Source: Pyrenochaeta sp. MPI-SDFR-AT-0127 (taxonomy: Eukaryota; Ascomycota; Dothideomycetes; Pleosporales; Cucurbitariaceae). Taken from it: a DNA stretch of 64,000 nucleotides. A program made the translations under genes and the position numbers. The DNA lies in NCBI GenBank assembly GCA_020747015.1, contig JAGTJM010000004.1:1054001-1118000 (forward strand). Reading direction: 5' to 3'. A model generated the notes under the pieces. The model was not told where the DNA came from. It saw nothing but the letters and a program-made list of their open reading frames with translations, and did no database searches. Every line of letters starts with the position of its first letter. Position 1 is the first letter of the stretch. Of this stretch, positions 47,250-59,305 are shown piece after piece.

Positions 47250-47646
47250 TGTGGTATCTTGGACACTGTTCCTTTTGATAGGCCCTGAGCTATCGTATCA
47301 ACTGGAGCTTTTAACATCTTGTTCATTGCTGGTTTGCTGTTCAGCAATCAGGTCATCGCGTGGTGGTGCACATGTAGAGTGTAGGTTTGTAAGGACATGC
47401 ACGGGGTAGGAGAGCGTGACGCTGGCTTGCTCAGATGAAGCTGGAAAAAGAGGTCATAGTGAGCATATTGATAGTTCTTATATGCTATATAACTATACAG
47501 AAAAGGCGTTTGCAATGGCGTGTCCCAAGCTGCGCTGAGGACTGTTGTAAATTCGCTGAAGATTCACTGTCCGCTCTGTTGAAATTCCCATCGTGGCCTC
47601 GTTGATCTTTGCCTCCAGACACACCTATCAGCACTTGATCCGTTTT
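47250..47646. other. Intergenic region
   Basis: About 400 bp between two minus-strand genes; it includes the promoter of the disordered protein. Nothing else is seen. Confidence 0.45.
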
Positions 47647-48738
47647 CTACCGAAGCGATTCCAAAGGATTCATGTTATTGTCGGTAAGTGTTTGTGTCGT
47701 GATGAGTTCTCGTTCCAGTTGGAAGTCACTCGGAATGGTGATCCAGGTAGGCAGACTCAACGCCGAGAACGAATTCCGCCGAAACTTTTCGATGGGGATG
47801 TTAGGAGGCATGTTCGTCTGCTTCCACGTTGTAACCTCTGTTCTTCTATAGCTAACGACCTGGACAGCTCGGCGGAGGGAAGATGTCGCCAAAGCATATA
47901 TATTTCCGTGTACCGATCTCCCATATTGTATTTTCTTCTTGTAGCTTTCTCTATGGTCCTTATGGCTCCATTTCTTTCTTTCCCCAATTGTTCTCTCCAG
48001 TAATCTCCAAACCATCTCGTTCCTCCCGTTCCAGGCAGCGACAAGATCATCGTACTTTTCGATGTCGCTGGAATCGAAATTCCCGCCGTGCGCACAAGAG
48101 TAAAGATGTAACACAACGTCCTCTTGATCCCAGTCCTCGCCATCACTGATGAAACGCGCGAGGCATGTAGGGCACGATCGTGGATTATAAGTGCTTATAC
48201 AGGTGACATGGTGCTGGAAAGCTTGTATCTGATCGAGACAGTGTAGTGGGACCGAGCAGACTATGCATGAAATCTGTGGCACGTCAATCGCTGAGTCCTC
48301 TGGCGAGGATGATTTGACTGATTGGATATTTGGAAGCAAGTTGGTTGTTTTCTGATCTCGGTGGTTCTCTTGCCAGTCAATAGTCTCTGGACAACTTTCC
48401 TCGAGTTCCACAAATTGACTAATCCTTGCGCCCTGTTCCTTGTTCAAGCTTCGGTTGTTCCAACAGTTGTTGATGTGCCGTACTTCTGTTTCTTTGTTTG
48501 GAAACTTCAGATCCAAGAAGCAGATTGCACATCTTGGCTTGTGCGATTGGATATACCAACTCGAAGCAGGATTCATGCCTTCATTATCAATCAGTTGTGA
48601 GCGATGCGACGAGACCAGTGGTAATAATGTACATGTCGATGTTGATGTGGCATCCAGGGCTTGGAGACCAGGAAGTGGAGAATTTGGCGCTGTAGGAACG
48701 TCGAGATCATCTGCGGATAGATCGAAGGTGCTGGCCAT
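47647..48738 (-). CDS. Protein with three C2HC zinc-finger-like motifs
   Basis: A single frame of 363 residues. Three motifs share the pattern CxxC, 13-20 residues, HxxxC: CAIC...RHINNC near 70-92, CIVC...HHVTC near 157-180, and CPTC...HLYSC near 190-215. This resembles UBZ4/Rad18-type ubiquitin-binding fingers, whose ligands are Cys-Cys-His-Cys. Between fingers 1 and 2 lies a disordered Ser-rich linker. After finger 3 comes a helical region with aromatic and basic residues (RNEMVWRLLERTIGERKKW). UBZ fingers are typical of DNA-repair factors that read ubiquitin or SUMO signals; that role is inference, as I see no nuclease or helicase. Confidence 0.75.
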   Translation of the reverse strand: MASTFDLSADDLDVPTAPNSPLPGLQALDATSTSTCTLLPLVSSHRSQLIDNEGMNPASSWYIQSHKPRCAICFLDLKFPNKETEVRHINNCWNNRSLNKEQGARISQFVELEESCPETIDWQENHRDQKTTNLLPNIQSVKSSSPEDSAIDVPQISCIVCSVPLHCLDQIQAFQHHVTCISTYNPRSCPTCLARFISDGEDWDQEDVVLHLYSCAHGGNFDSSDIEKYDDLVAAWNGRNEMVWRLLERTIGERKKWSHKDHRESYKKKIQYGRSVHGNIYALATSSLRRAVQVVSYRRTEVTTWKQTNMPPNIPIEKFRRNSFSALSLPTWITIPSDFQLERELITTQTLTDNNMNPLESLR

Positions 48739-49513
48739 TTTTATATGAGCTGTTGGGCGTGGTGGCGTAGTTTTGTTGCTGGGGCTTCGAAAATTGCACC
48801 AACTTGTTCAGGGTGTTGAGATTTTTCGACCTAGTTGCAGGGGCCTCAAGAGAACTACTATGAGCGCTGTGCGCAGCTTTTGTTGAAATATTTCTTGAGA
48901 CAGTATAGTTAGATAGAGAATGGTTTAACAGGTATACGTCTATTGTCAAGGTTGAATGAACGAGATAGTGAGTTGAAACGATCGTCTATACAACCAGAGC
49001 TGGTAAAATATAGTACTAGGAGAGAAACCATATGAAATCATCGTCTGTACAACCATTATTTTCACTATGATATGCTAGACCAGTGAAATAATTATACAGT
49101 CCAAGTGTGTTAGCAAACAGCTGTTCATTTCACGCCTCCAACACGAACAGGTTTGCAAAGCGCTGATAATAGAATCTTGAAAACATAAATGTAAATCTTT
49201 TCACTGATTCTCCCGCTTCATGGTCATTTCCTCTCCCCATAAACCACTTTGAGCATGCAACCATCCGTATGCAATAGAAATATCTTTGAAAATATTTTGT
49301 GGATATCCGGTGCGTGTCGAGGCGCACTTGGGTAACAAGTGCAAATCTGGGACTTGGATTGTATTAGAATAAGAGAGATGGAGCAACAACATGCGGACTG
49401 CGAATTTTAGTGCACTACAATTTACCAACAAAAATGTCCATGTCGTGGTACATTCGAAACCAAAACAAAGCAATAAATTGTTTATCAAACGATATATTCG
49501 CCGTAAATATAGC
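48739..49513. other. Intergenic region
   Basis: About 775 bp, AT-rich, at the left boundary of the kinase/HET island. No gene is supported. Confidence 0.5.
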
Positions 49514-52500
49514 TTATTGAACCTTGACGCCCACATCAGGTGTATCTAGAGATATGTACTTGCCTAGCATAAACCCTGCGCCAATACGCCTATATATCTT
49601 CCCTCCACGAACAGTATGGCTTCCTGTTGACGCTACAATGAGCACATAATGTATTTTCTCGCTAGCTGATGCACCCTCTTTTGATCTCGCGACGATGACA
49701 CATTTGGCCCGTTGCCCAGAAGATCCGGTCGTCTTATCAGTATCATAAGTGAGCTTGACTTCGTTCGGCAACCTTCCACTGACGGTAAAATCGTGAGCAG
49801 TCACTGTCAATGCCAGCTTACTCGCATCTGGTGCTGATTTCGCTTCATGATGTTCATTCCACGGTGATCGTATTCTTTCCGTTTCCCAGTCCGCGGTACG
49901 AAAGGGTGGGTCGCAGTAATCAATGGCCCCTTCGTACGCCATCCACGACCAACTGGGCACGTGGACATCTCTGTCAGGCGGGAAATCTATGATGTGGAGA
50001 AGAGCATTGCTATCGTTGTCTAGGTCTCGCTGCCAAAGCAAACTGCGGTGAAACAGTCCGGGATTTTCCCTGTCGTTGTCATCAAAAATTCCGAAGGTAC
50101 CTTTGGAGTCGAAAGCCTTTTGCAGTCGCTTTTCAAGGCCAGATATAGCAAAGGGTCGATCATAAGAGCGTGTGAAACTGAGGCGTGAAAATTGTTTGTA
50201 GAGACCCTGGAAATACGCGATCTTCAGAGCGCGTGACTCTGTTCGCATCGCTTTCGCAGGGAACTGTGGATCACCAAGAAAATCCGCCATGTTACTATAA
50301 TATGTCAGCATACTGAAAATTTCAGTTATGACTTCTAATTGAGCCCATACTTTTGCATCCTTGTCAATGTCTCGCACCGTACGCCATTGCCGCACTCAAA
50401 ATAGGTCTGGTTGCCTGTGAAGTATATTGTACGTCGCGCAAGCGCTCGCTCTTGTAGCACCCACCCACGTTGATTCAGTGTACCTTCGATGACGTCTTTA
50501 CTAAAGTTGTCCCTTATCTTGCAGATGTAGAATGGATTCTTGTCTTCGCTTTTCAAAGTAATATAGTCTCCTTGTGGTCTTGGACCCAAGAACCCTGTCC
50601 GTTGGTCTGTAGCCCGACTAGCTGCAATCACGAAATGTGCACCACTAAAGACAATAGACATCCTCTTTGCTTCTTCAGCAAAATCTCCATCTGCCCCTTG
50701 AATAATGCAGATAGAATCAATCCAAAGATAGTGAATACCAAGGTTGCGCGTGCAGTTCACCGCATCTTTGAAGGTTCCAGGAAGTTCTTCGTACGGGATA
50801 GTAGTTTTGAATTTCTCGAGATTATGACGAAGCGTGCTGAATGGCTGATATACTGCGGTGTTTCCCCAAGGATGTGATAGAGCAATATATTTCATGCTCG
50901 AAACTGTCTCGCCACACGTTTCTACCAGACGAAGGAGAGGTTTGTCAACTGTGCCGACTTCGATTAGCCTTGTAGGAAGTCTACCATGGCCAGGATTCGA
51001 ACATCCAGGATGATTGTGGTCGCAGTCTTGGAGCCAAAGTCTAATTGTTGCAAAGAACGCATCACTAGCAGGCTCTGGTAGCACAGGGAATCCAAGCTGA
51101 ATTGCAAAAGGTGGGTCTAAATCTACGCAAATAGTAAGCGCTAGCGTTCATTGAATGTTGCAAAGCGTCCGAGGACCTACGAGGGCTTCGGAAAATCGAA
51201 AGCACTGGAAATTGATGGCCGGTCATCATGATCACAGACTGCTTTCGTTCGAACCTGACCATGGTGCCTTTTACACCTGCAGCTTCGTGATGTACATTCT
51301 GCAGCATCCGACATAGGTCGCAGACCTTTGCACGCTCTTGCAGTTCCAGTACACTATCTTCAATATAAAACCCCCCTTTCCAGAAATCTAAGCTCAAACA
51401 CCGAGCGCAGAGTTTTGTAGTTGTACTCAACTCTTCAGAGAATGGTCGTGCACCGACTACAGCCAGTACCTTGCCGGCAAAGACGTTATCGACATGAAAT
51501 GTCCAGTCTTCTAGCGGAGGGAGAGTGTAATCTGCTCCAATAGGTTTACCGAGAATCCCGCTAACCAGAGATACACTTGAAGGCACTGCTACCGCCGGTA
51601 CTTTTGATCCCTCAGCTCGCTGCGGTGTAGTTGCGTACAGGAGACCTACCTGTGGCATGGGCAGGGACTGCTTGTGGGAATTGTTGCCAGTGAACAGGTA
51701 ATTTGGTTGGTCCGCTTTTCGGAGTATCCCATCCAAAGCAGAACGAAATTCAGCAGCTGTGGCACGATAGTATGTCTTTGATTCCCCAAGGGCCGGAGGC
51801 TGGAGGATTCGACCACCGCCGCCACTGCCTAGTGAACTTGCACGATTTGGTGGCAATGAAACCACAAGAAGTTTTTCGCACACGACTTTGAGAAGATCTT
51901 TTAATGCGGAGTCGGTAGCTGTCTGGCACTCTGGATGGTGGAGTCTCAAATGATTCACCCAGCGCATAACGGTCTTGTTGACTACAGCTAGGTTCAGCTC
52001 ACCGTCTCCCGTAGTCTCATAGTACTTCCACTCTCCCTGTGTCTCTTCTGCAGCCTGGGAGTAAAACTGGGTCAACCGTTCATTCCCATGAAGGACCCAT
52101 ATAATGAATTCAAAAGCGATACAGCCGATGGACCATATGTCGTAAAGCCGCGATCTCCCTTGAACTGCAGTTACTGTCTCCGGAGCTTCATATCGACGGG
52201 TTCCATATGTCATGCTCGTAGGCTGATTCCGATCTTGTGTCGCTAGCACATGCCGCTTCGCAAGACCCATGTCCGCAATCTTGAGATTACCCAGCCCCGC
52301 ATGCTGATGCTGATCCATAAATCTAAGAATGTTCTCGGGTTTTAAATCACCATGTCTAATCGATTCTCTCTTTACTGCGTCTTGATATTCGTTCACTTCA
52401 TTGTCTTCCTCGTCCTGCAACCGCACCACGGGGATATCCATAGGCTGAGATGGTGATGTTTCGCTTCGCTCAGAGGCACGATCATGTTGTCGACCATCAA

Positions 52501-53886
52501 AGTTATGTAGGCGATCAAGAGCGTCTGCAAGGCTTCTCAGTTGTTGTATGACCTGAAGAATCATACTAGCGTTCGGAACCAGTTTTGGTGTTTTATTCCA
52601 GAAGTCTCGAAGGCTATCACCATCCGCCCATGGGAACATGAAATATCGACTGTTCCCTCTTCGTATAGCAGCCACGCACTTCAGAATACTGTCGTGATGA
52701 AGTTGATTGATAGATGCCAAAGCTCGGGCCTCGATATCCCAGGCTTTGTCCGTATCGCTTAGGTCGGCACTGTTTCCGACAGTGATCTGTTTGATAGCAA
52801 TCTGTAGTGTCAGGGTAAGCATTTTGGCACCACATATAGTTATCTTAACGTACGTCCTGCGACCATCTATGCTTCAGGTGGCATTCATGCACGTGGACCC
52901 TATAGACCGAACTGAAAGCCCCCCCTTTGGCCCCGACATCTCGTTTTGTAAAGGGTAAAATGCACTGTGCAGATAGGTTGTAATCGTATGTTTGTGGTCC
53001 GAATACTGGCACAAGACAGATCCATTGTTCCTTGAAGAATTTGTTGTGTTTGAAGTCACTCCATAATTCATCATCCTCAAAAGCCTCTGGTCGTGGTAGA
53101 GCAGGGAAGGATCTCGGATCCTTGATAGGAAGGCATTTGTCATTAAAATTACAATCCTTGAATTGCAACATGGCTTGTAATAGGAATACAGGGCTACCGT
53201 CACATTGAAGAGTAATTGCAAAGACTTTGAGAGCGTGGTTGGAAATCCACGAAGTAAGCTCTTGTATCTCCTCTTCATCAATCTCCTGATCCGTATTTCC
53301 ACTTTTTAGTTCATCTTCTATCTTTCCCTCTGTTAAGAGCTCTTCCAGGGAGTGTTCTGGCAAGTAATCGCGTGGCTGTTCATCAAATGTGCTCTTCACA
53401 AAAAGAGGGAGGATCTGGTCAGCTAAAGTCTTCCGTATTGGATGACGTCGTGCTCGTGCTGATCTTCTGTCTCTATGCTTGCGATCTGATGGAGGTGATA
53501 TTACAGCTCCTTCGGGATATGAGATATGGCTATGGTTTTGGGTTGCTGCATCTGGTGTAGATTGGACAACTGGACTTTTCAGTAGTGCATTGACTGTGTG
53601 TGATGTGTTTAGCATGGGATAAGTCGGAATCTTTTGTGATGGCTCCAACTGTGTGGAGATTGAAATTTTGGCAGTACTCTTCTCAAGTATGAGCGTACGC
53701 TGCGTCGTTGTCACAGGTTCACTGTCTGCACAAGATAAGCTGTGCTGTCTACGTAGGCTAGTTCGACCTATTCATACCTTCAACTTGGTCTTGGGCCTTC
53801 TGAGCCTCCGAAGTATTCGTTGCAATAACTAAACTGGGTGAAGTCCGTTCTGCGCCAGCTGATCCGAAGATCTGAGGAGCGGCCAT
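49514..53886 (-). CDS. Protein kinase-HET domain fusion
   Basis: Exons 53886-53778, 53725-52854, 52801-51181, 51122-50351 and 50294-49514 total 4155 bp, 1384 residues, with every splice in frame. Residues about 1-170 are disordered. About 175-300 is a pre-kinase region (ALKVFAITLQ, CLPIKD, FFKEQWICLVPVFG). The kinase starts with GGAFSSVYRV; the lysine is in IAIKQ, the catalytic loop is HGDLKPENIL (Gly replaces Arg), the metal motif is DMGLAK rather than DFG, and RRYEAPE and DIWSIGCIAFE follow. A cysteine-bearing linker (CARCLSL, CDLCRM) resembles the region preceding many HET domains. From about 870, HET motifs appear: YIALSHPWG, LGIHYLWIDSICIIQ, RGWVLQERALARRTIYF. The 51123-51180 splice links the kinase linker to the HET part. 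HET domains trigger fungal heterokaryon incompatibility and cell death. Confidence 0.9.
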
Positions 53887-55577
53887 AATGTGAATTACCC
53901 GCCCCGTCTACGAACTTCCAAACTATATTTCCAAACGAAGGTACAGAGATTGGCGTCAAAATTGAGAAGAACAGACACTCGCTGCGGAAACTCACTTGAA
54001 AGGAGGGGTTTCCTGGCTGATTTAGTGTTACAGTTCAGCCGCATGGGCGGGTGGACGACGATCATGATTGGTGAGACGCGCAAGAATGGCTGACCGGTCA
54101 CGAACATTTCATTGCGAGACACCTGCAGCACACTTGGACTCGGCTGCATATCAGCATGGTGTTATCCCTGTGATTGCGTTCCGCTCCAGCTGCGGGTGCA
54201 ACTTAACCTAATGTGGAATTAGTTCATAACCAATTCCAACGATCTCCAGATCTAAAAGTCGAATCGTTAATCTTATGCTCGTCTTCACGAAATAGTATTG
54301 CTGTAGAGTAGAATAGGCATTGTACAAGGGATGTGACTTCCTGCCCCGGGCTCTCGTCTGGGATCCTATGTTCTTAATTAGGACGCCTGCTCGAAGTACG
54401 GCACAAGAGAATGTATCGCAACGGTGTATCCAATCGGCAAGAATGTGCTGGCTTGAAGTCACACTGAGATTTGCACAATTCTCAGGATAGGAAACTAAGT
54501 TCACTTCACTGTGACGCCTTCTTCAAATGGGTTCAAATGGATAATAAGTACTTATGCTACGTGTAATTCATTTCCGCAGTTCACACTGCCTACTGGTGGG
54601 CTGCCGGGGTGCGGGACTTTAAAATCAGGTGTTGCATGCTGGGTTGAATAGTTTAAGTGATAATGAGATGGGAGATTCATGATTTGAGTGATTGTTTGAC
54701 TATAGTAGCAGATGACCTGGCCCTGTTCTTCCGGATTTTGCGGTGCGTGGAGGTAAGCTATTCAGATGTACAAAGAGTAGTATTCACAAGAATCAAGAGT
54801 CACATTCTCTCTGATAATATATGCCGAGATTTGATGTAGAGGGAAACTGTAGCCTTCAGTTGGCAGCTGTTACTGTGTAATGTGGCGTTGGAGCTGGAAA
54901 TTAAAGTATTGATACCTGTTAATTGGCTATCACAGATGCATCCCAGACTAGGCGTGACAGACCCTCTCGCGCGGGTTCCTGGCCAGTCATGGAGTGACAA
55001 AGTTATAGAAGCGGGGAAAGGATTCTCGGCGATGGGAAGCGATACCTTACTGGGAACCAGCCACATCTGTGTGTGGGATGCTGCACAAATCCGCCCATCC
55101 GAACATGCGATGTGCCACACCATGCGCATCGCTGAGAACCTGCGAACCCCGCAGCTGAAACGCAAGTTTGCATGTACTAAAGCACGCCAAATGCGCCTGG
55201 ATTATTGGATGAAGATGGCTAGGTCTTGGCATTTTTATGACATGTGGTTGCTATTCTCTTGCCCCATGCTCATTGCCACTGGACGGATGTCGCTCCAATA
55301 GAGTCTCTCGTCTAAAAGAGGGGAGATAGTCGTGCGACCGATATTCGCATGCAGCATAGCCTCAGTCCGTTGTGTGTTGCTATGAGAAGATTTCAATGGT
55401 CGGAAAATAATTGCTTGTTTGACTGTACGAGAGTGTCTCACACACACCATGCGGCTTATTGTTATTCAGCCCAATCCAGGATTACCACAATTGAAGTGAA
55501 TGTCAGTCAATTGCAATTAAATTTGTACAGAACCCTTAGGCGGCGTTCCTCCACAACACTTTTTACAGTAAGAGGAA
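53887..55577. other. Gene-free stretch between kinase genes
   Basis: About 1.7 kb including the promoter of the kinase-HET gene. Open frames such as 54882-55301 (plus) lack recognisable motifs. No repeat or RNA gene is seen. Confidence 0.45.
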
Positions 55578-58500
55578 TCATGGTGGGAGACGTGTCCGAG
55601 CGTCAATGCTTATTCCAAGGCCAGATTTGCGTCTTTCGAGCTGACCGGGCCCCGGCAGAGGCAGACGCAGGTGTTCATCAACTGGTTGTATCTGTGAAAT
55701 TCTTACCGAGTACGGAAAACCCCTTGTTGTTTGCGTATTGCCATTGAGCCATGGGCACTTTCTGGATGCGTAATTCGTGCTCTTGAGGCACTTGCTGTAC
55801 ATGTCGTCTAGGGCCTGCTTAACCTTGTGACAGGGCTTGCGTTTCTCTGAATCTACTTCAAGCATGCCTTGCAATATTAGATTGAGAAGATCGTGAATGA
55901 AGTCAGTGCAGTTATCGTGCCTGTGGAAAATATCGATGTACTATAACTAAACGTTAGATTTGGTTGTCCACAGCATTGCGACACTAGTTTCACGAACCTT
56001 AGTGACTGCTGGTTTAATTTTAGCTTCGACCTCGGCTGAGTCTTTGAGCTTAACCAACTCAAAGAATTGATCGGTGATGTAGTCTTCGCGAAAGCCGTCT
56101 TTGGCCAACCTCGCTAGAGCGAACTCTTGCAGGAGCGCAGTACCACCTAGCACCCAGGCTACGAACTCCAAATACACACATCCAAGGCACCAGATATCGT
56201 ACGATTGCCGAATTTTTCTCGGTTTCACGTCACACTCTGGAGGCCGATATGTTTCCTTGTTGGCAACTGCCGACTGCGTCGTTTTACTATGTGGAGAATT
56301 GATCTTTGCCTGGCCAAAGTCCGCGATTTTCAACGTTCCCTGAAGGGTATGCTTATCTGTGATGCCTCTGTTATACAAAAGGATATTTGATGGATCAAGG
56401 TCTCCGTGTCGACCAAACCGTTCTACAATGATTTCTGCATCGGTATTATCCATAAAGTCTGAAGCGTCGTGCCTAGATACCCAGGTTGGGCTATCGAGTG
56501 GTACTCTTGCGCCACTAGATTGCATCGTCTCTGACCGCACATATGTGTAGTATTCTTGCTGCTCAAAGTTTAATTGCTTATCGCTAACAGCATTTTTAGC
56601 GGCCGTAGAAACTTCATCGCGGCAGAGAAAGGTCAAATGTCGATGCAGTTGCATTAACCCATCGGCAATACCAGCACACTGTTTCGCCATCCAAAGAATA
56701 TTGTGGTAATTGAGCGCCGGATGACATTCAATATCTCTCCAAAGCCGCGAGAGATCCCCTTCAGCACGATAGAAGAGAAGATTGAATTTTTTGTGTTGCT
56801 CATAAGTTGCTAAAAGCGAAACCACATGTTCGTGGCTTTGTGGCCCGCTGAACATCTTCAGAATGCGGCGCTCTCTCGCAAAAGCCTCACGGTTGTCGTT
56901 ATATAGCTGCTTGATCGCAAAGCCACGTTCACATTGCACGGTATCCTTGAAGCCATGGTGATCGGAATGAATATGAACCATTGTGACTTTGGCAAATCCA
57001 CCACGGTATTCGGCTGCCTGGTCGGAGTCAATGAACGGGAGGATATGATTATCCTGAAGAATGTAGTGTTTAACCTCGCTGTCCTCGCCTTGGGAGAAGA
57101 AGGGGGCCAGCATTACCTGTGTTGAACAGATCTAGTCAGTATATGTTGCATTACACAGATCACATATCTGAGATTTCAACGCACCCACTGATTCTTCTCA
57201 AAGTTTCGACACTTGGACGGCGACCATTTACCTCCAAAACTGTTCAGGGCGGGACTTGGGCTATGGGCGGCAACATCTCGCCTTCGAAATCCAACAATTG
57301 TTTGCTCTTCAAATATCGGAACTAAGGGCAAGTCAATGTCACTCACATCTTCTCTGATGAAGTGCTTAATGGAAGGGGCCATTTCCACTAGTACCAAAAT
57401 AGCGAAGATCTTCCGGAATGATCTCAATTTTTTTGTACTGCCTTGATCAACTTCTTGTGGAATGCATATGGCGTCCACGTGACGTTGTATCTTAGAGTCT
57501 GTAAAATTGTTTGGGAGGTTGATTCTCAATTCTTTACGAACAGAGTTCGAGTTGATGACATGGTCAAGCTGTCCCCTGGGAAGAAATAATGATTCTGAAG
57601 GGTTGAGCGCACTTGCCGTCGATCGCATTGCATTGTATAAATTCTTTTGCAATGCTTCCCGTTCGAAACGAATGGGGCGAGAGAGGGAGTCAACTATTAG
57701 GGGCGATATGGGCGTTGTAGTTCGATTCCGTCTGCGCTTTTGCTGCCGCCGTAACTGCTGCTGCTCGCCAGCATCCGAGATGACACTTGGTTCACGAGGC
57801 CTCCCAGATTCAGGAACACTCAACGATGAAGTCTCTTGTATTCCTAGATAACGTCGAACAACATCCCGTTGAGGCTCTTCCTGTGAAGACGTGAAGTGCT
57901 CCTTCTGCTTAGGGTCAAACTTGATATTCCAAGACGAATGAGGTCTTTGCTCACCCCAGTTTCCTTGGATTTTGGGTCTGAATGAAGTTGAGCATCGGCA
58001 AGAGTTGGCTCGTCGAGTGAGCTACACAAAGGTGATCCAATTCTCGAGTTGTTGAACACGTGCGAGGATTGAGCAGAGAAGAACGCATCCTCTTCGTCCC
58101 CTAGGGAGCCAGTATTGTACTCCGAAGGTGACGACACATCACAGGGGCTGTTGTCGCTGCTGAGCTCGGTCGAGCTAGCAAAAGAATCATGGCGGTATTC
58201 TTTCGCCACTAGCAGTTGAATTTCGTTCGACGAGAGGCTCCCAGAGAAACTGATTGAAGGAGGTTTTTGTTGCGTGTCACAATAGAGCTGTGGTCGTGCT
58301 TGCGTAGGACTCAAAGAAATGGATAGACGAGGTCTTGTGGTAGGCTTGTTGAAGTCTGCGTCAGCGTCTGGGGTTGTCCATGCACCGGCGCCTGAAAGCA
58401 CTGATGTGTCTTTTCGAGGCTTGTTCTGGGGACGTGCTGCATCGCGGTTGCTTGTAGTCAAACCGTTGTGAGAGGCTGAGTCATCTACCGGAGTCAGGCG

Positions 58501-58677
58501 CAGATAACTAGAGCCTTTTGGTGATGACATTTTGCCATCAAAAACTGCTGGGCTGCGTTTTGCGCAATTGCAGCACCGTACGCACATGTCGCAGTTGCTG
58601 TTATATAAGTTAGGCAGTGACGCTAGCCTGAGCGACCAGGCTGAGCGAAAAGGGTGCGCTTGATTACAGCCATCCAT
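55578..58677 (-). CDS. Protein kinase with pre-kinase domain, non-RD
   Basis: Exons 58677-58028, 57977-57185, 57116-55998 and 55940-55578 sum to 975 codons, 974 residues. The first splice (intron 57978-58027) changes frame and yields KIQGNWGEQRPHSSWNIKF, which reads much better than the unspliced continuation. Residues 1-215 are Ser-rich and disordered, with an early Cys cluster (CDMCVRCCNC). The pre-kinase region is at about 380-490 (FRKIFAILVLVEM, DIDLPLVP, KNQWVMLAPFF). Kinase motifs: RGGFAKVT near 519, FAIKQL, HGDLDPSNIL (Gly for Arg, Asp for Lys), DFGQAK, YRPPE, and SYDIWCLGCVYLE. About 60 polar residues follow the kinase. Start uncertainty: an inner Met (MSSPKG, near residue 50) is possible. 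The product is probably an active Ser/Thr kinase, since Lys, catalytic Asp and DFG remain. Confidence 0.87.
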
Positions 58678-58946
58678 GTTGGGACCTTCAATCCCTCGTT
58701 GGGGCTGAATTGCTTGCCTCGACCGGTCTGTGGCAATGTGAGCATTTGCCTTGTTCTGGGCGCCCTAGCACAGCGTCTCGCCAATGACGGTCAGCCCCGT
58801 GCAATGTGACACAATGACACAGCCACAAGCCCCAGCTGACCCTTTACCACGCCTTTGTGATACGACTGCTCCAACGTATAAGTCAAGTGCCTCGCCATCA
58901 TAAAAGAAAAGTAGAGATCTGAGTCCAAGTGTACGCAAAACGATTA
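58678..58946. promoter_or_regulatory. Divergent promoter between kinase and stand-alone module
   Basis: A 269 bp gap between the minus-strand kinase start and the plus-strand module start. A shared promoter would allow co-expression. No specific site is identified. Confidence 0.4.
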
Positions 58947-59305
58947 ATGAACACAATGAACTTCGAGCCTTTTCCCGGAACTCCATACTCTGATTTTGAG
59001 GAGTGTAACGACTTCTTCGACTTGACACCCACGCAGCCGATTTTAGGACATGACATTGACCCGAAGAAACTGAGAAGCCTTCTACAAAGCAAATTTGGCG
59101 CTGGGGCGTATAGTATATTAGTAAGTAAATTACCAGTAGTTGCTAAATACGGTTTGGCTGCTAAATATTGCGTGCACAGGTCATACAAGATTGCTTTAGC
59201 ATTATTGCTCCGCGAAGACTTTCAATGGTAAGCGGACATTATATTCCAATACGGTTTGTATCTGACAGGTTACAGGATGAAATTTCCAAATGTCGACGAG
59301 GTTAA
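58947..59305 (+). CDS. Stand-alone KFG/APR module, 83 residues
   Basis: Exons 58947-59120, 59180-59227 and 59276-59305 join in frame (84 codons with stop). The N-terminus is MNTMNFEPFPGTPYSDF; then KKLRSLLQSKFGAGAYSIL, the 16-codon middle exon VIQDCFSIIAPRRLSM, and DEISKCRRG before TAA. The pattern (basic helix, KFG, strand, aromatic-Ile-APR, then DEI) matches the peptide at 5808-6160, with both introns in phase 0 and at the same places. A second acceptor at 59268 would end translation after three codons; 59275 is preferred because it restores the shared DEI motif. Function unknown. It is divergent from the second kinase. Confidence 0.6.

Noticed and set aside
54882..55301. 139-codon plus-strand frame between the kinase genes
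   Set aside because: No domain, no splice partners and no coding-like composition; treated as chance.
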